Assembly: GCA_964549595.1 (NCBI GenBank)
Contig: CAZJWK010000144.1
Location: forward strand, 1-5,556
Origin: CAZQQN01 sp964549595
GTDB lineage: Bacteria > Bacteroidota > Bacteroidia > CAILMK01 > CAYYUA01
DNA length: 5,556 nt
Direction: 5' to 3'
Below the pieces are notes generated by a model that saw only the letters and a list, made by a program, of their open reading frames with translations, ran no database searches and was not told the DNA's origin. Every line of letters starts with the position of its first letter. The first letter of the stretch is position 1. The translations under genes and the position numbers were made by a program. This document shows positions 1 through 5,556 of this stretch, piece by piece.

Positions 1-32
1 CCCTTTTAAGTGATCTAAGAAAATGATCAGGG
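1..32 (-). other. Weak inverted repeat just after dnaK
   Basis: Directly after the dnaK stop, TGATC (11-15) and GATCA (25-29) form a 5-bp stem around a 9-base loop. CCC (1-3) and GGG (30-32) could extend it across a 7-base bulge. It sits where a dnaK terminator would be, but any U-tract would lie beyond the window edge, so terminator function cannot be judged. Confidence 0.2.
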
Positions 33-1973
33 TTATTGATCTTTGTTCTTATCATTTTCGTTGACCTCTTCGTAGTCAACGTCCTCAACGTTTTCATCGC
101 TGCCACTTTGCTCTTGACCTTGTTGTTCCCCACTGGTTTGTTCCTGACCTTCGCCCTGACCGCTATCTTGTTGCTGAGCTTGGTACATTTCCTGGGAAGC
201 TGCTTGCCAGGCTTCATTCAATTCATTGGTGGCCTGATCAATGGTTTCAAGGTTTTCGTTCTTGTGGGCTTCCCGGAGCTTTTCCAAAGCATCCTGAATG
301 GGTTTCTTCTTTTCTTCGGGTATCTTATCACCGTAGTCATTCAATTGCTTATCGGTGGAGAAAATCAGGTTATCGGCATTGTTAAGCTTCTCGACCCTTT
401 CTTTTTCCTGACGGTCCTTTTCTGCATTTTCTTCTGCCTCTTTCTTCATCTTTTCTATTTCATCTTCACTGAGGCCGGAAGAAGCTTCAATTCGGATGCT
501 TTGTTCTTTGCCCGTAGCTTGATCCTTAGCACTTACGTTCAGGATCCCGTTAGCGTCAATGTCAAAGGTTACCTCGATTTGTGGTGTACCACGAGGCGCG
601 GGTGGTATACCATCCAGGATGAATTTGCCAATGGACTTGTTGTCCTTAGCCATCGGTCGTTCACCCTGTAGGACATTAATTTCAACGGATGTCTGGTTGT
701 CAGCAGCTGTGGAGAAAGTTTCGGTTTTCTTGGTCGGAATGGTGGTATTGGCTTCTATTAATTTGGTCATGACGCCACCCATGGTTTCGATGCCAAGACT
801 CAATGGGGTAACGTCCAATAAGAGGACATCCTTTACGTCTCCTGCCAATACGCCTCCTTGAATAGCAGCACCTAAGGCTACCACCTCATCCGGGTTAACG
901 CCCTTATGAGGATCCTTACCAAAGAATTCCTTAACCTTTTCCTGTACTTTCGGGATTCTTGTGGAACCCCCTACCAGAATGACCTGGTTAATGTCACCGG
1001 GCTTTTTACCTGATTGTTCCACAGCATTGCGTGTAGGCCCCATGGCTCTTTCTACAAGGTCGTCTATTAGTTGCTCAAACTTGGAGCGGGTAATTTTAGT
1101 AACCAAGTGCTTGGGTACATTGTCGATGGAAGTAATGTACGGTAAGTTGATTTCACTTTCGTTGGCAGTGGAAAGCTCAATTTTGGTTTTTTCAGCCGTT
1201 TCCTTCAACCTTTGAAGGGCCATATTATCTTGTCGAAGATCTACATTGTGTTCTTCCTTAAATTGATCGGCTAACCAATCAATGATTACCCGGTCAAAAT
1301 CATCACCACCTAAATGAGTATCACCATTGGTGGCTTTGACTTCAAAAACTCCATCACCCAATTCAAGGATGGAGATGTCGAAAGTACCGCCACCTAAGTC
1401 AAAAACGGCAATGGTTTGGTCTTCTTCTTTCTTGTCCAGCCCGTAGGCAATAGAAGCTGCTGTGGGTTCATTAATGATTCGCTTTACTTCCAAACCGGCA
1501 ATTTGCCCAGCTTCTTTAGTAGCTTGACGCTGCGAATCGTCAAAATAAGCGGGAACCGTGATAACGGCTTCTTTGACTTCTTCACCCAGGTAGTCCTCGG
1601 CTGTCTTCTTCATTTTCTGAACCACCATGGCCGATAATTCCTGTGGTGTGTATTCCTTTTCGCCAATGTTAACCCGGACGGTATCGTTTTTCCCTTTATT
1701 CAGGGGGTAAGAAAATTGCTTGAGTTCTTCGGTTACCTCATCATATTTCCTTCCCATGAAACGCTTGATGGAAGTTATTGTGCGTTCCGGGTTAATGATG
1801 GCCTGCCTTTTAGCCGGATCACCAACTTTTATCTCACCATTTTCCATGAATGCTATAACGGACGGGGTAGTTCTTTTGCCTTCGCTATTTTGTATAACAC
1901 TAGGTTGACTACCTTCCATGACCGATACGCAAGAATTCGTAGTGCCTAAATCTATTCCGATAATCTTACTCAT
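33..1973 (-). CDS. dnaK: Molecular chaperone DnaK (Hsp70)
   Basis: Cytosolic ATP-driven chaperone that binds exposed hydrophobic segments of unfolded proteins, working with DnaJ and GrpE. The 646-residue product has full family length. Nucleotide-binding domain, about residues 1-380: phosphate-1 motif IDLGTTNS (7-14), Lys70 at the position of the catalytic lysine of E. coli DnaK, NEPTAA (168-173), phosphate-2 DLGGGTFD (192-199) and the third Hsp70 signature ILVGGSTRIPKVQ (332-344). The interdomain linker VLLLDVTPLSLG lies at 383-394. A beta substrate-binding domain (to about 500) and a helical lid (about 501-595) follow. The tail from about 597 is Gln/Gly/Glu/Ser-rich and ends in DVDYEEV (631-637) plus nine further residues. 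The ATG at 1973 starts directly with the conserved MSKIIGIDLG. No dnaJ or grpE lies upstream; the downstream side is outside the window. All key residues are intact. Identification is essentially certain. Confidence 0.99.
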   Translation of the reverse strand: MSKIIGIDLGTTNSCVSVMEGSQPSVIQNSEGKRTTPSVIAFMENGEIKVGDPAKRQAIINPERTITSIKRFMGRKYDEVTEELKQFSYPLNKGKNDTVRVNIGEKEYTPQELSAMVVQKMKKTAEDYLGEEVKEAVITVPAYFDDSQRQATKEAGQIAGLEVKRIINEPTAASIAYGLDKKEEDQTIAVFDLGGGTFDISILELGDGVFEVKATNGDTHLGGDDFDRVIIDWLADQFKEEHNVDLRQDNMALQRLKETAEKTKIELSTANESEINLPYITSIDNVPKHLVTKITRSKFEQLIDDLVERAMGPTRNAVEQSGKKPGDINQVILVGGSTRIPKVQEKVKEFFGKDPHKGVNPDEVVALGAAIQGGVLAGDVKDVLLLDVTPLSLGIETMGGVMTKLIEANTTIPTKKTETFSTAADNQTSVEINVLQGERPMAKDNKSIGKFILDGIPPAPRGTPQIEVTFDIDANGILNVSAKDQATGKEQSIRIEASSGLSEDEIEKMKKEAEENAEKDRQEKERVEKLNNADNLIFSTDKQLNDYGDKIPEEKKKPIQDALEKLREAHKNENLETIDQATNELNEAWQAASQEMYQAQQQDSGQGEGQEQTSGEQQGQEQSGSDENVEDVDYEEVNENDKNKDQ

Positions 1974-1996
1974 ACGATGTTATCTTTTTTGTTTTT

Positions 1997-2024
1997 CAAA
2001 AATTCTTCATTCCTATCTGTACAA
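1997..2024 (-). promoter_or_regulatory. Candidate dnaK promoter (Bacteroidota type)
   Basis: Read on the minus strand, TTG (2024-2022) is followed after 17 bases by AATTTTTG (2004-1997). The latter matches the Bacteroidota -7 consensus TAnnTTTG at all fixed positions but the first. Transcription would start near 1991, giving a leader of roughly 18 bases rich in A, with only a weak AAAAGA-like purine stretch before the ATG at 1973. No CIRCE-type operator (the HrcA site) is visible, so heat-shock control, if present, works another way. Based on motif matching only. Confidence 0.35.
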
Positions 2025-2033
2025 TGGCAATGC

Positions 2034-2056
2034 CAAAACCCCGGCCCCCGGTTTTG
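2034..2056. terminator. GC-rich hairpin, possible terminator of the 2111-3118 gene
   Basis: CAAAACC (2034-2040) and GGTTTTG (2050-2056) are perfect inverted arms around a 9-base GC-only loop. Alternatively CAAAA and TTTTG flank a CCGG-CCC-CCGG inner stem with a 2-base bulge. An A-run before and a T-run after a GC core is the layout of a bidirectional intrinsic terminator. It lies about 55 bases after the stop of the lipoprotein gene and just upstream of the dnaK promoter candidate, which suits separating the two units. Only four Ts follow the stem, so efficiency is uncertain. Confidence 0.45.
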
Positions 2057-2110
2057 CCTGTCAAAAATGAACAAATTTCTAAAGGCTATGACAAAAAGGC
2101 AGAAGATTTG

Positions 2111-3118
2111 TTAAGGAGTGAATTTTAATTGGTCAATTCTTTGAAGAGAGTCTTTAGTCCCCTCGCTAAATTGAAAATCGTATTTTGTTTTACGCCGGGA
2201 GGAAAATATTCCCCTGCCATTGTTAATGTTGGTGTATTCCGGTTTTTTCTGAACAATGCTTGTCGAAGGCTTATTGACTTCAAGGTAATTGAAAATTTCC
2301 TCAGCACCACCGGTAACAATCAACTTAACCTTCAGGTCTGAGATGGGCCTTTTTATGGCTTTGTCACTTGCCAATCTGCTGCTTACCATTTCGAAAAACT
2401 GATCTGACGGCAATCTATATTCAAAGTCTTCGCGGTCCGTTTGCCTGGTGTTTTTTTCCGGGAAAAACACCCATTCGGTAGTATCCCAATAGCTTTTCCC
2501 GGTATTTTTATTGATGTTTTTGTAGATCATGTTCATTTGGAACTTATAGAAAAAAGCATGTTTACCGGTTCTTCCATCAAAAGTAATTTCACCTGTTTCT
2601 GCAAAGCTAAATGTGTTTGGTGCTCGGGGAAATTGCGAGGTAGGGGATCTTAAAATCAGTTTACCCAAAACAGGAGTCTGTGCAGTGACTTGATTCTGAT
2701 CTTTCAAACTATCAATGACTAATTTGTACCGATTTTCAGGATTTAACACCATTTTTCCTTTGTACATCATATTACCCGGATGAGGAAAAAGCCCCGGTTC
2801 TTTCGTTTTTAAGCGTACCTTTTCCAGGGCTACGGACTTTTGGACCTGACCGTTGTTAATTTCCTGTAATCTGGCCCTGATGTTGTGATTGTGATAAAGG
2901 GAATCGGGATTGCGCCTGGCGATGGTTTCTGCATCTTTGTTTTTATTTAAAAAAGCCTTATTAATCTTGAGGTAGTGGGTGGTATCACGGGGATCCAACA
3001 GCCCGTAAACAATGGTTATTTCTTCCCAGGGGGCGTTCACATCTACGGTATTGTCGCAACCCGAAATTGATGTGATAAGGAGCATAAAAGCACCACCTAT
3101 TCCAAGTAATTTTTTCAT
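2111..3118 (-). CDS. Predicted lipoprotein, DUF4249-like, function unknown
   Basis: A 335-residue predicted envelope lipoprotein. The N-terminus MKKLLGIGGAFMLLITSISG is a type II signal peptide: two lysines, a hydrophobic stretch and lipobox ISGC with the lipidated cysteine at residue 21. The early segment WEEITIVYGLLDPRDTTHYLKINKAFL resembles the N-terminal region of Bacteroidota DUF4249-type lipoproteins, judged from memory. The rest alternates short polar and hydrophobic runs like a beta-sandwich protein, with no catalytic motif seen. The open frame extends 16 codons upstream to 3166, but 3118 is preferred: it puts the signal peptide at the N-terminus, has AGAAGG (3128-3123) four bases upstream, and a promoter candidate at 3140-3166 lies inside the longer version. 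It points the same way as dnaK but is separated from it by 137 bases and a hairpin, so it is probably monocistronic. Coding and lipoprotein calls are firm; the family assignment is tentative. Confidence 0.85.
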   Translation of the reverse strand: MKKLLGIGGAFMLLITSISGCDNTVDVNAPWEEITIVYGLLDPRDTTHYLKINKAFLNKNKDAETIARRNPDSLYHNHNIRARLQEINNGQVQKSVALEKVRLKTKEPGLFPHPGNMMYKGKMVLNPENRYKLVIDSLKDQNQVTAQTPVLGKLILRSPTSQFPRAPNTFSFAETGEITFDGRTGKHAFFYKFQMNMIYKNINKNTGKSYWDTTEWVFFPEKNTRQTDREDFEYRLPSDQFFEMVSSRLASDKAIKRPISDLKVKLIVTGGAEEIFNYLEVNKPSTSIVQKKPEYTNINNGRGIFSSRRKTKYDFQFSEGTKDSLQRIDQLKFTP

Positions 3119-3122
3119 AAAG

Positions 3123-3128
3123 CCTTCT
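3123..3128 (-). promoter_or_regulatory. Shine-Dalgarno site deciding the lipoprotein start
   Basis: On the minus strand AGAAGG lies four bases before the ATG at 3118. It supports this start over the upstream in-frame ATG at 3166. It is the clearest Shine-Dalgarno-like site in the window; the other genes have weak or no matches. Confidence 0.55.
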
Positions 3129-3213
3129 TTAATGAATGGCAAAACTAATAAATCTTTAAACGGCAATGTATTGGTGCCTATTGTCGGTCATGCCGTAAAA
3201 TCTTTAATGAATG
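3126..3213. repeat. Perfect 13-bp direct repeat, two copies
   Basis: TCTTTAATGAATG occurs at 3126-3138 and again at 3201-3213, 75 bases apart start to start. A partial copy, AAATCTTTAA, occurs at 3150-3159 and matches the bases around the second full copy (3198-3207). Allowing a 3-base gap, similarity continues rightward into GGC (3138-3140 and 3216-3218). The first copy overlaps the predicted transcription start and leader of the lipoprotein gene. Confidence 0.8.
3140..3166 (-). promoter_or_regulatory. Candidate promoter of the lipoprotein gene
   Basis: Read on the minus strand, TAGTTTTG (3147-3140) is an exact match to the Bacteroidota -7 consensus TAnnTTTG, with TTG (3166-3164) 16 bases upstream, slightly shorter than the usual spacing. 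The predicted start near 3134 would leave a leader of about 16 bases, close to the leader length inferred for dnaK. The first copy of the 13-bp direct repeat (3126-3138) covers this predicted start site. Confidence 0.5.
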
Positions 3214-3287
3214 ATGGCATGTGTCTAAGAACTTACCCGGACTGACCATTTGTCGTAATGGGCTAATTTTTGACATGCCATGGGTAA
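3214..3287. repeat. Interlocking inverted repeats between the divergent genes
   Basis: ATGGCATGT (3214-3222) is the exact reverse complement of ACATGCCAT (3273-3281), giving 9-bp arms 50 bases apart. TTACCC (3233-3238) is complementary to GGGTAA (3282-3287), directly after the second arm, so the two pairings cross. Between them CCATT (3246-3250) and AATGG (3257-3261) form a small hairpin with a 6-base loop. The sequence matches are certain; any operator or RNA-structure role is inference. Confidence 0.55.
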
Positions 3288-3364
3288 AACCAAAGGAAAA
3301 TGGCTTATACCCTTTTTCTCTATATAGTCAGGCAGGGTCTTGAGAGTAACCGTAAACGATCAAT

Positions 3365-3393
3365 TTGACCGCTAATTCGTGAAATTATATTAA
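3365..3393 (+). promoter_or_regulatory. Weak candidate panB promoter
   Basis: TTGACC (3365-3370) is followed after 17 bases by TATTAA (3388-3393), a loose sigma-70-like arrangement about 25 bases before the panB ATG. The Bacteroidota -7 box is poorly matched here (only TA). A second possibility is the T-rich stretch near 3264-3272, which is one base too long to fit TAnnTTTG. Neither is convincing. Confidence 0.25.
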
Positions 3394-3418
3394 ATTCCCA
3401 ACCTTAAAAAACAGGTTT

Positions 3419-4237
3419 ATGGTTCAGCAAAAAGGGGATTACCGCAAAATAACCACACATGTCCTACAGGATATGTACCAGAACGATGAGCACATTTCCA
3501 TGCTAACGGCATATGATTATACTTTTGCGCGGATATTGGATAAGGCCGGTTTGGATGTCATTCTGGTCGGTGATTCGGCTTCCAATGTCATGGCGGGCAA
3601 CCATACCACTTTACCCATTACCCTCGATCAGATGATTTATCATGCATCTTCGGTTGTGAATGGCAGGAATCGGGCCTTGATAGTGGTTGATTTACCATTT
3701 GGTTCTTATCAAGGAAGCAGTCGCGTTGCTTTGGAATCTTCCATCAGAATAATGAAGGAGTCAGGAGCCCATGCCGTAAAGATTGAAGGCGGGGAGGAGA
3801 TACGCGAATCACTGGATCGTATTATTTCCGCAGGGATTCCGGTTATGGGGCATTTGGGGCTTACACCCCAATCGATATACCAATTCGGTACTTTTTCGGT
3901 CAGGGCAACGGAAGAAGAAGAAGCCGAGAAATTACTTAAGGATGCTAAGGTACTTGAGGAAGCCGGCTGTTTTAGTATTGTACTCGAAAAAATACCGGCG
4001 CAACTGGCTAAAAAGGTGACGGAATCCATTAATATTCCGACTATTGGTATTGGTGCAGGACCCCATGTAAGTGGACAGGTGCTTGTATTACATGATATGC
4101 TCGGGTTGAGCAAAGATTTTAATCCCCGTTTTCTGAGACGCTACCTCGACCTTTACGATGAAATAACCGGAGCGGTGCAGCAATACATTGAGGATGTGAA
4201 AAACGGGGATTTCCCGAATGAAAATGAATCATACTGA
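3419..4237 (+). CDS. panB: 3-methyl-2-oxobutanoate hydroxymethyltransferase (ketopantoate synthesis)
   Basis: Cytosolic first committed enzyme of pantothenate and coenzyme A synthesis. It transfers a hydroxymethyl group from 5,10-methylenetetrahydrofolate to 3-methyl-2-oxobutanoate, giving 2-dehydropantoate. The 272-residue length is close to the 264 residues of the E. coli enzyme. Family residues of the TIM-barrel active site are visible: GDS (51-53) and Asp91 in DLPFG for metal binding, KIEGG (121-125) with the metal ligand Glu123, GHLGLTPQ (144-151), the catalytic-type Glu190 in LEKIP, and the glycine-rich IGIGAG (209-214) followed by HDMLG (226-230). The ATG at 3419 gives a usual N-terminal length; only a weak CAGG-like purine match precedes it. 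No panC, panD or panE is adjacent, so the pathway is dispersed at this locus. The next gene is in the same direction after 97 bases. No broken or missing key residue was seen. Confidence 0.98.
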   Translation: MVQQKGDYRKITTHVLQDMYQNDEHISMLTAYDYTFARILDKAGLDVILVGDSASNVMAGNHTTLPITLDQMIYHASSVVNGRNRALIVVDLPFGSYQGSSRVALESSIRIMKESGAHAVKIEGGEEIRESLDRIISAGIPVMGHLGLTPQSIYQFGTFSVRATEEEEAEKLLKDAKVLEEAGCFSIVLEKIPAQLAKKVTESINIPTIGIGAGPHVSGQVLVLHDMLGLSKDFNPRFLRRYLDLYDEITGAVQQYIEDVKNGDFPNENESY

Positions 4238-4261
4238 ATGGTTAATTTTTTTGTTAGCCAT
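4238..4261 (+). other. Hairpin directly after the panB stop
   Basis: ATGGTTAA (4238-4245) and TTAGCCAT (4254-4261) can pair in RNA over 8 bp with one G-U pair, around an 8-base loop of seven Ts and a G. It starts at the base after the panB stop codon. The T-run lies in the loop rather than after the stem, so it is not a standard intrinsic terminator. It may protect the 3' end, or the T-run may serve a different stem. Confidence 0.3.
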
Positions 4262-4285
4262 GAAGGAATTTTAAAGTCCCCTTAC

Positions 4286-4301
4286 GGATTAGGTCTAATC
4301 C
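4286..4301. promoter_or_regulatory. Perfect 16-bp dyad upstream of the MORN lipoprotein gene
   Basis: GGATTAG (4286-4292) and CTAATCC (4295-4301) are perfect inverted 7-bp arms separated by GT. The dyad lies 33 bases before the ATG at 4335, where an operator for a dimeric repressor would commonly sit. No T-run follows, which argues against a terminator. No good TAnnTTTG box was found near it. The nearest is CAATTTTG at 4318-4325, too close to the start codon to act as the promoter of this gene. Confidence 0.45.
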
Positions 4302-4334
4302 ACAACCTATTCGAATTCAATTTTGAGTACTCCT

Positions 4335-5303
4335 ATGAATTGGAATATAAAAAGGATAAAAAATTTTCCGTACTTCGTTTTTAGCTTCCTTGTTTTGGCT
4401 ATTGCTTGCAATCAACAGATTAAAAAGGAATACTATGAATTCGGCCAGCTTAAAGTGAAGGCGAAGTACCAAAATGGTAAATTGAATGGTGAAAGAAAAT
4501 TATATCACAAAAATGGTAAGCTTAAAGAAGTTGCTTATTATGAAGATGGAAAAATAGAGGATACACTTAGGAAATATTATCCAAATGGACAGCTTAAACT
4601 TTTAGCGCCTTTTGAAGGAGGTAAAGAAAATGGGTTGGTAAAAATTTATCGGAAAACCGGGAAATTAAAACGGGTCGTACAAAAAATAAATGGTAAAGTT
4701 CAAGGGATGTACAAGTCCTATCATAAAAAAGGAAAATTAAGGATTAAAGCACTATATGAGAATGACACTGTGGTCCGGTTTTACCAAAAATTTAAAACAA
4801 CAGGAAAACTGACTGAAGATTATCGGGATATTATGGTTGAACCTGAATCTGATACGGTGAGGGTAGAGGAGCCCTTTAAATTTAAGGTAAGCAGTTACGG
4901 GCCGATGAACCTTTATGATTCTGTTAGAGCCGGTTTTTATACCCTTAATATTGACACTTTGATCCATGAGGATTCCGGAGATTATATATCTGCCCTTTTT
5001 CACGATGAAAAAAGAATGCCCGATAGCTTTTATAAGTTTAAAATCGTTAAAGAAAACAGGTATCTGTCTTTAAATCCAACCAGAGATGGTTTAAGTAAGT
5101 TTATTCACAAAAAGGATAATGGTAAAACCTTTTACTTTAGTTATAAACCCAAATATACGGGTGCACATTATTTTATGGGCTATTACCGCTTAATTCGGAA
5201 AGATACCCCGGTTGTCAAATTCAATCCTACTTTTTCATTCCCCATTCGCTTTTACGTAAAAGGTAAAAAGCGGGCAAATCCAAGTAACATTTGGGCAAAA
5301 TAG
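4335..5303 (+). CDS. MORN-repeat lipoprotein with unassigned C-terminal domain
   Basis: A 322-residue predicted envelope lipoprotein. The N-terminus has KRIK followed by a hydrophobic stretch ending LAIAC, a slightly off-consensus lipobox with the cysteine at residue 25. Residues 33-165 hold six tandem units of exactly 24 residues (starting at 33, 57, 81, 105, 129 and 153, the last partial) of the type Y-x-x-x-G-[KQ]-L-K ... NGK. This matches the MORN_2 / YwqK-like repeat family. Units 5 and 6 are degraded. From about residue 173 a second domain begins with DTVRVEEPFKFKV, an Ig-like or beta-sandwich style opening, rich in Tyr, Phe and Lys, with no catalytic motif recognised. YwqK-type proteins are often labelled antitoxins in databases, but the signal peptide here argues for an envelope role and no toxin gene is next to it. 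The ATG at 4335 is preferred to the in-frame TTG at 4323. No clear Shine-Dalgarno site is visible. The gene is visibly more A/T-rich than panB. Function is unknown. Confidence 0.85.
   Translation: MNWNIKRIKNFPYFVFSFLVLAIACNQQIKKEYYEFGQLKVKAKYQNGKLNGERKLYHKNGKLKEVAYYEDGKIEDTLRKYYPNGQLKLLAPFEGGKENGLVKIYRKTGKLKRVVQKINGKVQGMYKSYHKKGKLRIKALYENDTVVRFYQKFKTTGKLTEDYRDIMVEPESDTVRVEEPFKFKVSSYGPMNLYDSVRAGFYTLNIDTLIHEDSGDYISALFHDEKRMPDSFYKFKIVKENRYLSLNPTRDGLSKFIHKKDNGKTFYFSYKPKYTGAHYFMGYYRLIRKDTPVVKFNPTFSFPIRFYVKGKKRANPSNIWAK
4431..4826 (+). repeat. Six coding repeats of 72 bases (MORN-like units)
   Basis: Units start at 4431, 4503, 4575, 4647, 4719 and 4791, each encoding 24 residues except the last. 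The conserved core per unit is Tyr at 1, Gly at 5, Lys or Gln at 6, Leu at 7, and usually Gly16-Lys17. The unit length is constant, but DNA identity between units is modest. This suggests an old duplication rather than a recent or slipping tandem repeat. Confidence 0.8.
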
Positions 5304-5382
5304 GATAAGCCATGAAAAGCAAGTTTTATTCAATTCCTGAAAGACAACAATGAATAGGGCCAAAAGCGTAATTTACGATAAT

Positions 5383-5556
5383 TTAAGTTTTCTGATTGTG
5401 ATCCATCCTTAGCCCATTGATTAAAAATTTTCTGTTGCTCTCACCTTCCTTAGTCTGCGGGCAAAGCAATTGATTTAGGGCACCACCGACTAATAAAAGA
5501 TAAATGGTTCTACCCCATTTTTTGTGGAAATTTAGTGCTGTGGTTTTACATGGGGC
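5383..5556 (-). CDS. Possible 3' end of a gene entering from the right edge
   Basis: The minus-strand frame beginning at base 5556 is open for 57 codons to a TAA at 5385-5383. It includes a moderately hydrophobic stretch, TIYLLLVGGALNQLLC (residues 17-32 of the visible part), followed by a polar, charged end finishing MDHNQKT. The frame continues beyond the window. An open run of this length is not rare by chance when six frames are scanned, and no family was recognised. It conflicts with the plus-strand frame at 5503-5556; at most one is likely to be real. Confidence 0.2.
   Translation of the reverse strand, partial: APCKTTALNFHKKWGRTIYLLLVGGALNQLLCPQTKEGESNRKFLINGLRMDHNQKT
5503..5556 (+). 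CDS. Possible gene start running off the right edge
   Basis: An ATG at 5503 follows the A-rich leader AATAAAAGATAA, similar in style to the dnaK leader, and opens a frame MVLPHFLWKFSAVVLHG that is uninterrupted to the window end. Seventeen codons are too few to identify a product. It overlaps the opposed minus-strand open frame. Confidence 0.15.

Larger units (their letters stand above)
3119..3418. other. Divergent intergenic region, 300 bases
   Basis: This separates the leftward lipoprotein gene from the rightward panB. It contains a promoter candidate for each side, a perfect 13-bp direct repeat, a partial third copy of the repeat, and several inverted repeats at 3214-3287. I see no coding potential: the only longer frames are the unsupported 5' extension of the lipoprotein gene and a short plus-strand shadow. 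There is no tRNA-like or recognised riboswitch-like pattern. In particular, no known sensor element is apparent before panB. Confidence 0.6.
5304..5556. other. Right-end region with no confident gene
   Basis: No confident complete gene, RNA gene or clear terminator follows the MORN lipoprotein stop. It contains a small imperfect palindrome, CGTAATTTACG (5367-5377). Two tiny plus-strand frames overlap as ATGA (5312-5353, 13 codons, and 5350-5412, 20 codons); both are too short to support. Two opposed open frames reach the window edge and are listed separately. Confidence 0.5.

Noticed and set aside
36..671. A 211-codon plus-strand frame opposite dnaK
   Set aside because: It is antisense to an intact dnaK, and its hydrophobic composition is the usual reverse-frame shadow of a Glu/Lys-rich gene.
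1974..2110. CIRCE or similar heat-shock operator upstream of dnaK
   Set aside because: No TTAGCACTC-N9-GAGTGCTAA-like inverted repeat is present; the only strong inverted repeat is the GC-rich hairpin.
3119..3166. A 16-codon upstream extension of the lipoprotein gene (start at 3166)
   Set aside because: It would bury the signal peptide, lacks a good ribosome site, and overlaps an exact TAnnTTTG promoter match; the ATG at 3118 has AGAAGG upstream.
3709..4113. A 134-codon minus-strand frame inside panB
   Set aside because: It lies wholly antisense to a well-conserved panB, has a Ser/Ala-rich shadow composition, and shows no motif.
4335..5303. Toxin-antitoxin antitoxin of the YwqK label
   Set aside because: The protein has a lipoprotein signal and no adjacent toxin candidate; the label comes from the repeat family only.
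5312..5412. Two tiny overlapping frames (13 and 20 codons) joined by ATGA
   Set aside because: They are too short, have no recognisable ribosome site or family, and are easily explained by chance in A/T-rich DNA.
5513..5555. Inverted repeat CCCCAT / ATGGGG as a mobile element end
   Set aside because: It has only 6-bp arms, with no transposase, no target duplication and no matching end elsewhere in the window.

Overview
The window looks like chromosomal housekeeping DNA from a member of the Bacteroidota, probably Cytophagales-like (inference). The evidence is a DnaK and a PanB of the type seen in that phylum, two predicted lipoproteins of Bacteroidota style, A/T-rich leaders with weak or absent Shine-Dalgarno sites, and promoter candidates that match the Bacteroidota pattern (TTG, then TAnnTTTG) rather than the E. 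coli sigma-70 pattern. No mobile element, CRISPR array, tRNA or rRNA was recognised.

Layout, left to right. Positions 33-1973 (minus) hold a complete dnaK. A 137-base spacer follows, with a GC-rich hairpin and a candidate dnaK promoter. Positions 2111-3118 (minus) encode a lipoprotein of unknown function that resembles DUF4249-type surface proteins. A 300-base divergent intergenic region (3119-3418) carries a perfect 13-bp direct repeat, interlocking inverted repeats and outward-facing promoter candidates. Positions 3419-4237 (plus) hold a complete panB. A 97-base spacer carries a hairpin just after the panB stop and a perfect 16-bp dyad. Positions 4335-5303 (plus) encode a lysine-rich lipoprotein with six 24-residue MORN-like repeats and an unassigned beta-rich C-terminal domain. 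The last 253 bases hold no convincing complete gene; two opposed open frames run off the right edge.

The four genes do not form an evident pathway. DnaK is the general Hsp70 chaperone, PanB makes ketopantoate for coenzyme A, and the two lipoproteins probably sit in the envelope. Two genes read left and two read right from the central intergenic region, so the window is at least two transcription units. I see no defence or mobile system. The least explained items are the MORN-repeat lipoprotein with its orphan C-terminal domain and the repeat-rich divergent intergenic region.
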